Shown: one piece after another, positions 10,239 through 20,967 of the stretch
Layout: the number at the start of each line of letters is the position of its first letter
Position numbering within the stretch: the first letter of the stretch is position 1
Source: Phyllostachys edulis
Lineage: Eukaryota > Streptophyta > Magnoliopsida > Poales > Poaceae
Assembly (NCBI GenBank): GCA_036346405.1
Contig: CM070567.1
Coordinates: 45,495,633-45,559,632, forward strand
Length of the DNA: 64,000 nucleotides
Direction: 5' to 3'
Translations under genes and position numbers: made by a program
The notes under the pieces: generated by a model
The model's input: the letters and a program-made list of their open reading frames with translations, nothing else
The model's database searches: none
What the model was told of the DNA's origin: nothing

Positions 10239-11881
10239 CCCTAAAATTGAAAAAAATGATAAAGTTCAAATTCCAACAATAAAATAAAATAAAAATGAAG
10301 TGAACTAAGAGATTGCAAACCTGAAAACGCCTGGATAGCTCTCTGGCATGAAGTACATTGGCTAATTTTGAATGAGGATATGCAAAAATCCGATTGAACC
10401 TACAAATTTAAGCTTATGGTGAGAACGCAATTTCTTTTAGGAAAAGAGGAGAACACAAAAATTTGAGCTTCATATATAAATTGATTTCAGATCATTAAGG
10501 AGATTGTTTATTTTGCAAGAATACTGACATTGATTCATAGCCAATCCTCTCCAGATCGAAGCACGAGCCATCACTAAATTTATGAGCCACAGAAGACACA
10601 TTAATAATCCTCCCTTGCACGCCTGTTTCTTTGGCGGTTGTTTTCATCTTGTCTAACAGGAGATTTGTCAGCAAGAAATGCCCTGTTGTGAAGTGGAAAT
10701 TCAGGAGAAGTTAGCCTTACTGTACATGTTTTCTTTTTGTCCAAACAAAGCTTTTGGTACACCGAGTTGGGCTTGAAGTAGAAGTTTAATCTGGCCTAGT
10801 TTTGGGTAGATCAACTAAATTAAAGCCCGCAGGGAAGTGGAAGCGGCCAAAAATGCAATCACCATCAAATATCTCATACCAAGATGATTTGTGGCGAATT
10901 GCAGCTCGAAACCGTCTTCTGACAGCCGGAAAGAGGGTGAATATACCCCTGCATTATTTCTGCACAAAAGCAGGCGAATTAAAATCAAAGTTACTTAGGA
11001 CCTTAATTACATCACCAATCCCTCCATTGATCATTTGAGGCGTTTACATGAGAATGTTGAGGTGCTCATGAGACGACACGAAGGATCGCGCGAAGCTGCG
11101 AACGGAGTCGAGGGAGCTCAGGTCCATCTCCATGACATGCAGCTTTGAGCTTGGGATTTGATCTGCGAGCACCCTCACGCCACTCTCCAGTGTTCTCGCC
11201 GCTACGATCACCTTTGCACCCCTCAATGCCAGGATCCTAGCCGTCTCTTTTCCAATGCCACTAGTTGCTCCTGAATGTTTTGGAAAGGAAGAAAGGTAAG
11301 AGCAAAATGTAGAGTACTAGGTTTATCGGAAGGGAAACGCCTCGTGTACTAAAACTTTGTGTTAAAGTACATTCAAACAAGTGACCCTAGCCTTGACTAT
11401 TTGATTCCATACCCACCTACGGAATATTCACCGTGCAACCAAAATTTACAGAATTTAGTACGCTAAAAGTTTAAGTTTAGGCGTAGGTGGAAATTTTACA
11501 AAACTAATAAACAATTTTATTAGTGAACATGTGAGAAATAAGTACATATAATGTCTAAAAAAGAAGTTAGTACGTATAATACTTGAGGGATTGAGAACAG
11601 TTGCCACTGTAATTAGGAGCCAGAAAAATGTTTCATTTAATTTCTGGCTAAAAATGAAGCACCATTTTGCGCCTCATCGATCGTAGTCTAACGTACCTGT
11701 CTGTACCTTTGAGAATACAACCAGCTCTGAGAATCATCAAACAAGCATATGCAAGTTCATTTACAAACAGGAACCTGTGACGATGGCCGGCGTCGACGCC
11801 GGCGGTGACCTCCTCGGCGGTGGACGCCGGGCCAAAGCCCGACGGCCTCTGCCTTCTCCACAGCAAGCCCCAGAGATTCAT
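9635..11881 (-). pseudogene. TIC32-like short-chain dehydrogenase, copy 1 (seven exons, frameshift in exon 1, last exon missing)
   Basis: Minus-strand exons are 11881-11775, 11270-11048, 10959-10880, 10682-10529, 10399-10321, 9867-9795 and 9690-9635. All introns are GT-AG, and exons 2-7 join in one open frame. Motifs follow SDR order: an N-terminal STAEEVTAGVDA block, the TGATSGIG cofactor loop across intron 1, INNAG across intron 2, NHLGHFLLTNLLLDK, INVSSVAH (catalytic Ser), YPHSK (catalytic Tyr and Lys) and ANSIHPGV. Relatives are TIC32/retinol-dehydrogenase-type NADP(H) oxidoreductases. Exon 1 lacks about four codons before AIVTG and the frame is shifted there. The expected last exon (GAATTCYVALH type) is not found; the gypsy element starts just beyond exon 7. 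Probably a recently disabled gene. Confidence 0.85.
10192..10238 (+). repeat. (GA)n microsatellite
   Basis: A run of ga dinucleotides with one interruption, in the intron between exons 5 and 6 of dehydrogenase copy 1. Confidence 0.95.
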
Positions 11882-12539
11882 TCCTTCGTTCCTACTGTAT
11901 AGCCTACCGGCTAGCGCCTAGCAGTTTGAAATGTATCAGTGCGTGTATCAGATGGTTAGTTTCTTCTGTTTTGTTTTTGGGAAGGATAATGCTACCTCTC
12001 GTACGTACGAGGTATAACCGAAATATCGGACGTGCTGCTCAGAGCTATCAATTCCTCGGTCATTGTCTACTCGTCTCTTACCCTCTAGTCTTTTTCACCC
12101 ATAAGCATGCATAGTGCTCCAATAAATAATTTAGCTGGCCAGGAGCAATACGATTTGCAGCTTAAGCATTATTAAGCAGTGATGGTCGCAGTCTTACACG
12201 AGCGGCCACCCCTAATAGCGTGGAATCCATGTCCATTCATTTGTGGCAAAAAAAAAAAAAAATGAGAGCGAACGACATATTTGGACCATTGAAGGTTCAA
12301 CAATAGCACTCTTAAAAAAAGAAAGTTCAACAATAGGATTTCTGATAAGAAAAACGAAGTACTCTAACGGTAGCAAGGGCGGACCCAACCGAGGCAGCCG
12401 GAAAAATGAAGTACTCTAACGGTAGCAAGGGCGGACCCAACGGAGGCAGCGGGACAGGAGCATTCCCTAGCACCGGCCGGACCTTGGGTACCCCTGTAGC
12501 ACCAGCATCCATCGACCATTAGAGAGGAGGTGAGGTCTA
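11882..12539. other. Sequence upstream of dehydrogenase copy 1, with a 52-bp tandem duplication
   Basis: No gene is seen. It would hold the promoter of the minus-strand dehydrogenase, but no convincing TATA box was found at the right distance. A 52-bp unit containing gtactctaacggtagcaa is duplicated in tandem at about 12349-12452 with only three or four differences, so it is a recent duplication. A poly-A run lies near 12247-12261. Confidence 0.6.
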
Positions 12540-12960
12540 CGGGTCCATTTGGTTGGCGGAATCCTCCGAGGATTACTAGGAATTCTCTAGTAATTCTATA
12601 AGATTACCTTGTTTGGTAAAACATTCAGGATTCTGAACCAGGAATCTAAGATTACCTTGGGAAACAGATTACCATCAATTCCAGAAATCTCTTTCCCGTA
12701 GAAAAGGGTGTCTATCTTAGATTACTAAAAGAAAGTAATCTTTGTTATTGCGTTTTTTTATCATGTGATTTTGATTCATCACAGTCAAATTTTGAACTTT
12801 CAGAATTCAAAATCCAAATTATGATTTATTTTAACATTCGAATATCATAATTATGGAATTTAAAAATCATTTTTTCAAAATATAAATTTCGAAACCAAAA
12901 TATCAAAAATTTGAATCCTGGATTTTGTAATCTTAAATTCATCACTGGTTTACCAAGGAC
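12540..12960. mobile_element. AT-rich MITE-like element
   Basis: This AT-rich 421-bp stretch begins cgggtccatttggt and ends taccaaggac, giving weak inverted termini (GGTCC...TTGGT). The triplet cta occurs at both edges (12537-12539 and 12961-12963), which would fit a PIF/Harbinger-type 3-bp duplication. The termini are imperfect and a 3-bp match is weak evidence. Its right edge coincides with the start of the truncated chromovirus. Confidence 0.4.
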
Positions 12961-13140
12961 CTAAGCCGGCTATGACTCTATTTGGGTAGTAGTGGATCGT
13001 CTAACCAAAGTCGCCCATTTTATTCCAGTCAAGACAACTTATTCGGGAGACAAACTTCCATAAATTTATATGACAAGGGTTATATGTCAGCACGGTGTGC
13101 CCAAGAGGATTGTGTCAGATCGAGGATCTCAGTTTACTTC
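12961..13140 (+). pseudogene. Chromovirus integrase core, 5' part
   Basis: The frame reads YDSIWVVVDRLTKVAHFIPV, a stop within the next 20 residues, then QHGVPKRIVSDRGSQF. These are the DD(35)E core features of Ty3/gypsy integrase, including the second catalytic Asp in SDRG. Coding is interrupted exactly at the copia target site (acttc) and resumes at 24954. Confidence 0.85.
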
Positions 13141-14851
13141 TGAAAGCATCTAGGCCCTTAAAAATTGTTTTGGTAATTAATGATAATATGTGAATATGGG
13201 ATTAACGTGTTTATTGAGTATTTAAAAGGTTAAATCCCATTGGTGAACGTATTGATGAAAAGTGGCATGCAAATGGGCTACACGAAGATCTTTTGGCTCA
13301 AAGACAAGGTACAAGTAGTCTAGGTTCCCTTTTTCTATTTTATCGGTCTTAGGAGTTTTATTTGGAAGACCGGATTATAGGATAAATATCGTACTATTAA
13401 GAGTGATCATGGCTAGTAGTTTGATAGCATATTCTTGTGCCATATGGATCAATTTAGGATCATGCATGCATTTGAATTTAAACTTGAAATTGAATTTGAA
13501 AGCTTTAAGTGCTTCTATCCAAAATCGGTAGTACCGCAATTATAATTGCGGTCGTACCGTTTGGTGCGGTATGACCGGACTTTACTTAGCGGTAGTACCG
13601 TATTTTGAAGGGAACAGCCAACTGAGTGCTCAAGCGGAACGACCGGCTCCTTGAACGGTCGTACCGCATTGCGGTCATTCCGAATTTTAGTTGGCGGTTC
13701 AAGAAATCCAAAAGCGATGCATTTTGCCTCAGAATCTCTTATGGAAATCGGTCGTATCGCTCGTGACAATCGGTCGTACCGATGTGCGGTCGTACCTAAA
13801 TTTGTGAGGCGGTTCAATAAAAACAGAACAAGTGTAAATCTGCTCAAAAACTCATTTTAGAAATCGGACGTTCCGCGCTTGGGAACGGTTGTACCGGCCT
13901 GCGGTCATTCCGTTTTTTATATGGCGGTACAAAAATTCCAGAACGCTTGTAATCTTCAGCGATTTGTGAAACCCTACAATCGGTTGTACCGCTTGTATAA
14001 ACAGTACGACCGGGGAGTTTCGGACGTACCGCTAGTTTGCCTGCGGTCGTTCCGACTGGGTTGTCCAACGGCTAGTTTGTTCATTTTTAGTATCTGTTCT
14101 AGCCGCTGATCGTGCTCGATCGGCGCGGTCAGTCGCTTCGATAGCTCTTGATCGTTCGATTTTATTTGAAGAGTTGGGTTTGGTCCCCAACGGTTATAAT
14201 TGTTGGTGGGGGTTATAAATACCCCCCAATTGCTCAAGTCAAGGCTGCTAGTATCCATTTAACATCTCTAGAGCCTTGAGAGCCTTGTGCATTCACTCAA
14301 CACTCAAAAACATTCTTGTGCATTCATTGTGAGCTTGTTGAGATACATTCAAGTGCATTCATACTCCTAGTTGATCCATTTGCACTTGAGTGTCGTCAAG
14401 TGAAGACCATTGGTCTATTACTCTTGGAGTGTTGCCGCACTCCTAGACGGTTTGGTGGTGGAGCACGGTGATCTCTTCAAAGAAGATTGTGAAGAGGCCC
14501 GGTGCAAGTTTGTGAGTGGTTCGGTGTTTACCATCTCCGGAGCGGAGGAAGAACAATCATAGTGAATCGAGGGAAGGCTTAATTCGTGGAGCTGGCTTGA
14601 GATGTCAAGCTTCCTCAACGTGGACTAGTGAAGACCGGCAAGTCTTCGATACCACAGGAAAAACATCGTCGTGTCTTTGTGGTTATCTCTAGTCTTTACT
14701 TTCCGCATTTATATTTCTAGCTTGTTTATTGTGGTTGAATTGCTTAGCTAGAAGTATAACTTGTTTAGACTAAGTTTTTTATTGGCTAAATTGTTAAAAA
14801 GTTTAAAAACCTCCTATTCACCCCCTCTAGTCGGTTATCCTTGATCCTACA
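13141..14851 (+). mobile_element. Left LTR of the Sirevirus-like copia element
   Basis: Begins TGAAAGCATCTAGG and ends GATCCTACA. A TATA box (tataaat) lies at 14214-14220, in the half near the transcription start. The central part (about 13525-14080) is dense in copies of cggtcgtaccg and its inverse. The PBS follows at 14853. Confidence 0.92.
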
Positions 14852-14852
14852 A

Positions 14853-14869
14853 GTGGTATCAGAGCTTGG
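14853..14869 (+). promoter_or_regulatory. tRNA primer binding site of the copia element
   Basis: The sequence gtggtatcagagcttgg follows the LTR end by one base. TGGTATCAGAGC is complementary to the 3' end of plant initiator-methionine tRNA, the usual primer for copia reverse transcription. Confidence 0.9.
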
Positions 14870-14907
14870 TCTCTCATTGATTTAGACTTAACCGTCTAAG
14901 AGAGAAA

Positions 14908-16849
14908 ATGATGGCTAGTGAGGGAATTGCTATAGGAAAGACTCCTTTATTTGATGGCTCTAATTATGCTTATTGGAAAATTAGAATGTCAATTTATTTA
15001 AAGGCCATGAGTCCAAGCGTATGGAAAATCGTAAATGAGGGTTACGTCATGCCCCTTGATCCACTACATCCCACGGATCAAGAGACGCGTAATGCTCATT
15101 TAGATGCCCAAGCTATGAATGCTCTCTTTGGCGCTTTGAACGCGGATGAGTTCAATAGAGTGTGCAATTTGGAAACCGCTCATGATATTTGGACCACTCT
15201 CTCGGAAATCCATGAGGGTACATCCACGGTCAAAGAAGCCAAATTGCATAGGCTTCGGATCAAATAGGAGACATTCATGATGTTGCATCATGAAAACATC
15301 AATGAGATGTATTCAAGACTCAACAACATTGTGAATGAGCTCAAAGGCCTTAGGACTAACCTTCTTGATGTTGATGTTGTGCGCAAGATGCTTAGGGCTC
15401 TCCCAGACAAATATGAGACATTGGTGACGCTATTTCTCAACTCACCCGAGTTGCCAAGGATGACACCAACGGGGCTCTTGGTCAACCTCATCACAAATGA
15501 GTTGTTCAAGAAGGACAAGAAAGAGCTCTTGAAGACATCTTCCTTAAAGAAGAAGATCACCGCTTTCAAGGCCAAAGCGGAATCAAGCGATGATGAAGAT
15601 GAAGAAGAAGATTCCGATGAGGAGTATGCACTCCTCGTGAGAAGAATGAAGAGGGTCCTGAAGAGACGCCCCAATAGAAGCTATAACTTCGACAAGTACA
15701 AGAAGGGGCAATTCTCAAGTGACAAGAAGCGTTATAGCAACATTCGATGCTATAATTGTGAAGAGAAGGGGCACATTGCTTCCCATTGCCCCAAAAAGAA
15801 GGATGACAAGGGCAAGTCATTCAAGAAGAAGGAATACAATGGCAAGAAGAAGCTCTTCAAGAAGCTTCACAAAGATGGCAAGCATGAAGCCCACATTGGA
15901 GCACATTGGAGAGTGGGATTCAAATGATGAGTCAAGCGACTCCGATTCCGATGAGGAGGAGTCCCCCAAGAAGAAGGGACTAGTCGGCATCGCCATCAAG
16001 GAAGCTCCATCGCTATTCTCCACTCCTACTTGCCTCACGGCAAAAGGAGATAAGGTAAAATCCATTATTAGTGATGAACCAACTTATGATGAATTAATGG
16101 ATATGCTTGATGATTTAAATGAATATCTTGGAAAAGAAAAATCAAAATATAAGGTCTTAAATAGGGAATATAATACTCTAAAAGATTCTTATGAGGAGCT
16201 AAAGGAAGCTTATGATTTGCTTATCCAGGAATATTCAAATAAGTCTTGTTCTAGTGTAGGAATTACATGCAATATTATTGATGAAATGCCTAGTGTAGAA
16301 ATTGCTAAGATTAGTGCATCTACTTCATGTGATGACCTACTTGCTATGCCATGTTGCTCTAATGTTAATGCTAATCATGATATTGTTGAGCAAAATGATG
16401 CAAAGCTTGTTCATGAGAACAATGAGCTAAAAGAGTAAGTAACCAAGCTAAGCAAGAGCTTGAAAAGATGTTACAAGGGTAAGGCCACTCTTGACAAACT
16501 TTTGAGTGAGCAAAGATGCTCATTCAACAAGGAAGGTCTTGGGTATGTGCCTAAGAAAGGTAAGAAGCCGGCAAAGAAGCTCACAAGATTTGTGAGGCGA
16601 AATGGTAAGTATTGCCATAAATGCCGGGAAATAGGACATATGCAACAAGATTGTCCTAAGGGTAAGACTCCATCCATTGGTATATATGATTCTTGCTATA
16701 TGCTTAGAAAGACTAATGATGGTAAAGTAATTGCTCGTTTTGTTAGCACTTCAATTCTAGGCGCTAAAAAGAATGCTATTTGGGTGCCTAAATCCTTGGT
16801 TACTAACCTCCAAGGACCCAAACAAATTTGGGTACTTAAAAGAATTTGA
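14908..16849 (+). pseudogene. copia gag and nucleocapsid region with stops and shifts
   Basis: The gag start reads PLFDGSNYAYWKIRMSIYL, typical of copia gag (UBN2-type domain). A premature TAG falls at 15265-15267. The frame continues as MYSRLNNIVNELKGL and KMLRALPDKYETLV to a CCHC knuckle (CYNCEEKGHIASHC, about 15750). It shifts near 15920, runs through an acidic region and a coiled-coil-like stretch (to 16438), and has a second CCHC knuckle (CHKCREIGHMQQDC, about 16615). Two knuckles and a long gag fit the Sirevirus type. Not functional because of the stop and two shifts. Confidence 0.85.
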
Positions 16850-16863
16850 CTCTTGTTTTGTAG

Positions 16864-19800
16864 GTGAACTATAAAATCGGTGGAAAACATTGGGTGCTTG
16901 ATAGTGGATGCGCACAACACATGACCGGTGATAGAAAAATGTTCACCACATTCGAGAATGGTCAAGGAATGGAGAAGATCACTTTTGGCGATAATAGCAA
17001 AGGAAAGGTATTAGGATTGGGTAAAATTGCTATCTCAAATAACCTTTCCATTTCTAATGTTTCTTTAGTAGAATCATTAAACTTTAACTTGCTATCCGTT
17101 GCTCAAATATGTGATCTTGGACTAATTTGCTCATTCTCTAGTGAAGGTGTAACCATTTCTAATGCAAAAGATAGCTCTTTAGCTTTCAAAGGCTTTAGAT
17201 TTGGAAATATTTACTTAGTTGATTTTAGTTCAAGTGAATCTTGTTTAAAAACTTGTTTAATGGCAAAAACCTCATTGGGTTGGCTTTGGCATAGAAGGCT
17301 AGCTTATGTTGGAATGATTCAACTCAAAAAGCTTTTCAAATATGATTTAGTTGTTGGCTTAAAAGATGTGAAGTTTGAGAAAAATAGACTTTGTAGTGCT
17401 TGTCAAGCCGGTAAACAAGTCGCTAATTCTCATCCTTCGAAGAGTATCATGTCAACTTCTAGACCATTGGAACTCTTACATATGGATTTGTTTGGGCCAA
17501 CAACCTATAAGAGTATCGGAGGTAATAGCTATTGTTTAGTCATTGTGGATGATTACTCTAGATATACATGGGTATTCTTCCTAGATGACAAAAGTGAAAC
17601 CTCCGAGATTTTCAAAAGATTTGCAAAAGGACCCAAAATGAATTTGATTTGAAAATAAAGAAAATCCGTAGTGATAATGGTTCTGAGTTCAAAAATACTA
17701 AAGTTGAAGACTTTTGTGATGAACTTGGAATAAAACATGAACTTTCCACAACCTACACTCCGGAGCAAAATAGAGTAGTAGAAAGGAAAAATCGTATATT
17801 AATTGAAATGGCTAGGACAATGCTTGATGAATATAATACTTCCGATATCTTTTGAGTGGAAGCTATTAATACCGCTTGTCATGCCATAAATCGTCTTTAT
17901 TTGCATCGGCTTTTGAAAAAGACTTCCTATGAGCTTCTTGTAGGAAGAAAACCGAACGTCTCTTATTTCCGAGTTTTTGGTTGCAAGTGTTATATTTTAA
18001 AGAAGGGTGTTCGTCTTTTAAAATTTGATAGTCGTTGTGATATTGGTTTCTTGCTTGGTTATTCTTCAAATAGCAAGGCTTATCGTGTCTTTAACAAAAA
18101 CTCCGGTTTAGTTGAAGAAAGACACGATGTGCAATTTGATGAAACTAACGGCTCTCAAGAAGAGCATGAGAATTTGAATGATGTAGGTAATGAAGCCTTA
18201 AGAAAAGCAATGGAACATATGCAAATAGGCGACATCAAGCCCGAAGGCAATCCATCATCTTCCACTCAAGTTGAACCACTCACCTCTTCCACAAATCAAG
18301 TACAACATAGTGAAGAGGACAACAAAAAAGATGATCAACCATCCAATCGACCACCAAGAATCCACAATACAATTGCAAAGGATCATTCAATAGACCAAAT
18401 ATTGGGTGATGTAAGTAAGGGTGTCCAAACTCGCTCTCGTGTTGCTTCTTTTTGTGAATATTACTCGTTTGTCTCTTTTATTGAGCTAAAGCATGTAGAA
18501 GAAGCACTTGAAGATCCAGATTGGGTGAATACTATGCATGAAGAACTCAACAACTTCACCCGAAATGAAGTTTGGACATTGGTGGATCGACCCAAAGAAT
18601 ACAATGTCATTGGCACAAAATGGGTCTTTAGAAACAAACAAGATAAAAATAGTTTGGTTGTTCGAAACAAAGTAAGGTTGGTCGCTCAAGGGTATTCACA
18701 AGTTGAAGGTTTGGATTTTGGTGAAACCTTTGCTCCCGTAGCTAGACTTGAGTCAATTCGGATATTACTTGCTTTTGCATCATGTTTTGATATTAAATTA
18801 TTTCAAATGGATGTTAAAAGTGCATTCTTAAATGGTAAAATATCCGAACTCATCTTTGTTGAACAACCTCCCGGTTTTGAAGATCCTAAAAATCATAATC
18901 ATGTCTATAAACTCTCCAAGACGCTCTATGGTCTTAAACAAGCTCCTAGAGCATGGTATGAACGCCTTATAGATTTTCTAGTCTCAAAAGGATTTAAAAT
19001 TGGGAAGATTGATTCAGTTCTATTCACTAAAGTCATAAATGATGATTTCTTTGTGTGTCAAATTTATGTTGATGATATCATTTTTGGGTCTACTAATCAA
19101 GATTTTTACGAAGAATTTGGTGATATGATGTCTAGGGAATTTGAAATGTCAATGATTGGAGAATTAAGCTATTTTCTTGGATTTCAAATCAAGCAACTTA
19201 AAGATAGGACTTTTATATCTCAAACCAAATACGTGAAGGATTTACTTAAAAGATTTGCAATGGAAGATGCAAAGCTCATCAAGACTCCCATGGCTACAAA
19301 TGGTCATCTTGATCTAAATGAGGGAGGTAAACCGATAGATTTAAAGCTTTATAGATCTATGATTGGTAGTTTGCTTTATCTTACCGCATCTAGGCCCGAT
19401 ATCATGTTTAGTGTTTGCATGTGTGCACGATTTCAAGCAACTCCAAAAGAGTGCCATTTAATGGCCGTTAAAAGAATACTAAGATATTTAAAGCATTCCT
19501 CTAGTATTGGCCTTTGGTTTCCCAAGGGTACTAAATTTGATCTAATTGGATATTCCGATTCCGATTATGCGGGTTGCAAAGTGGATAGAAAAAGCACCTC
19601 GGGTAGTTGTCAATTCTTAGGAAGATATTTAGTATCATGGTCATCCAAGAAACAAGACTCCGTAGCATTATCCACTGCCGAAGCCGAATATGTTTCCGCG
19701 GGAAGTTGTTGTGCTCAATTGCTATGGATGAGGTAAACATTGATGGATTATGGAATTAAAATTGATAAAATGCCTCTTTTGTGTGACAATGATAGTGCGG

Positions 19801-20018
19801 TGAAAATTGCTAATAACCCTGTTCAACACTCAAGAACCAAGCATATAGATATTTGCCACCATTTCTTGAGAGATCATGTGAGCAAGGGAGATATTAAGAT
19901 TAGCCACATAAGAACCGAGGACCAATTAGCGGATATTTTCACCAAGCCATTAGATGAAGGCCGCTTTTGCAAATTGAGGAATGAGTTAAATATCATAGAC
20001 TATTCAAATATTGTTTGA
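16864..20018 (+). pseudogene. copia pol: protease, integrase, reverse transcriptase, RNase H
   Basis: Protease reads HWVLDSGCAQHMTGD (active site DSG). The integrase start reads HRRLAYVGM and CSACQAGK, with the core at MDLFGPTTYKSI, VIVDDYSRYTW and SDNGSEF. A frameshift falls near 17645 and a TGA (expected Trp) at 17853-17855. RT (17856-19736) reads FQMDVKSAFLNG and the catalytic YVDDIIFG (near 19070). RNase H is cut by a TAA at 19734-19736 and resumes to 20018, ending near ADIFTKPL. RT domain residues are intact, but one shift and two stops prevent translation of a whole polyprotein. Confidence 0.92.
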
Positions 20019-20967
20019 AATCTTGCCTCATGTTTTGTGCTTCATTTGATGTTATTTGAGTATTTTATGAAAATATTTTTCAAATCTTTTATTAAAAATA
20101 GCTATGATCATAAAAATTATGTTCCTATATAGACAATAGTCTATTCTATGCATAATGATCCTTAATGATATTTATTTGAGTGCAAAACTAGGGATCATTT
20201 GCAAAATAATCTCAGATTCCTAGAAAATCCAGAAAGCTCCAGGACAATCGGTTCAACCGGCGTTATACGCGTGGTACGACCGCTGTGCGGTACGATCGAC
20301 GTTATAACAGCGGTATGACCGGGTGCGGAACTACCGGCGGCATTTGGTCAGTACGACCGCGACGGTTTGTGAAGGGAAAATAACCTCCTGCAGTTTCTAT
20401 TCTTTTGCCTCTTAACTCCTCGAAACGGTTTAACCGTTACCCTTCCGTTTCTTTCTCCTTCGGCCCCTCTCTCTCTCGCCCGTGCGCCTCCCAAACTCGT
20501 CTCCAAAAATCACTCAAAATCTCGACACTTCTTTGATTTCTCGGTGTTGCCTGCCTCTCCAGGGTTCAACTCCTCCAGATCTCAAGGTAAAACGTAGTTT
20601 AATTTGCGTTTTATCACCTTTTGGAACCCTAGGTTGTTCCTTTTAGGGTTTATTAAAAATGTGATTGATTTCTGTAGTTCTATTTTGGAAAAAGTAGTTA
20701 TTTGGTGTCTAATGATGATTGCGCATCAGATCCATGGATTCAATCCATGAAAAATCACCAAATATGCAATATTTTGACAGCCCTAGAACTCGGTCAGGAA
20801 AATCGAAACGACCGATTTTGATGCGCTGATTTATCTTGATCGTCTCGCCATTGAACGGCAGTACGTCCGATTATCCTGACAGAAAATAGAAACTTCAAAT
20901 CTTTTTCACTAAATTCTATTCCAATTATTTCTTTGAACATCTTGTAACCTCTCCTATCTTTCTAAAG
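20019..20967 (+). other. Spacer between pol and the third ORF of the copia element
   Basis: Non-coding. It carries more copies of the palindromic gcggtacgaccg-type motif (20240-20365) and a pyrimidine-rich stretch at about 20440-20590 ending in a splice-like caaggtaaaacg. This suggests, but does not prove, that the third ORF is expressed from a spliced subgenomic RNA. Confidence 0.5.

Noticed and set aside
12355..12470. aagggcggaccca read as a hAT terminus
   Set aside because: It occurs in both units of a 52-bp tandem duplication and has no matching opposite end or 8-bp duplication.
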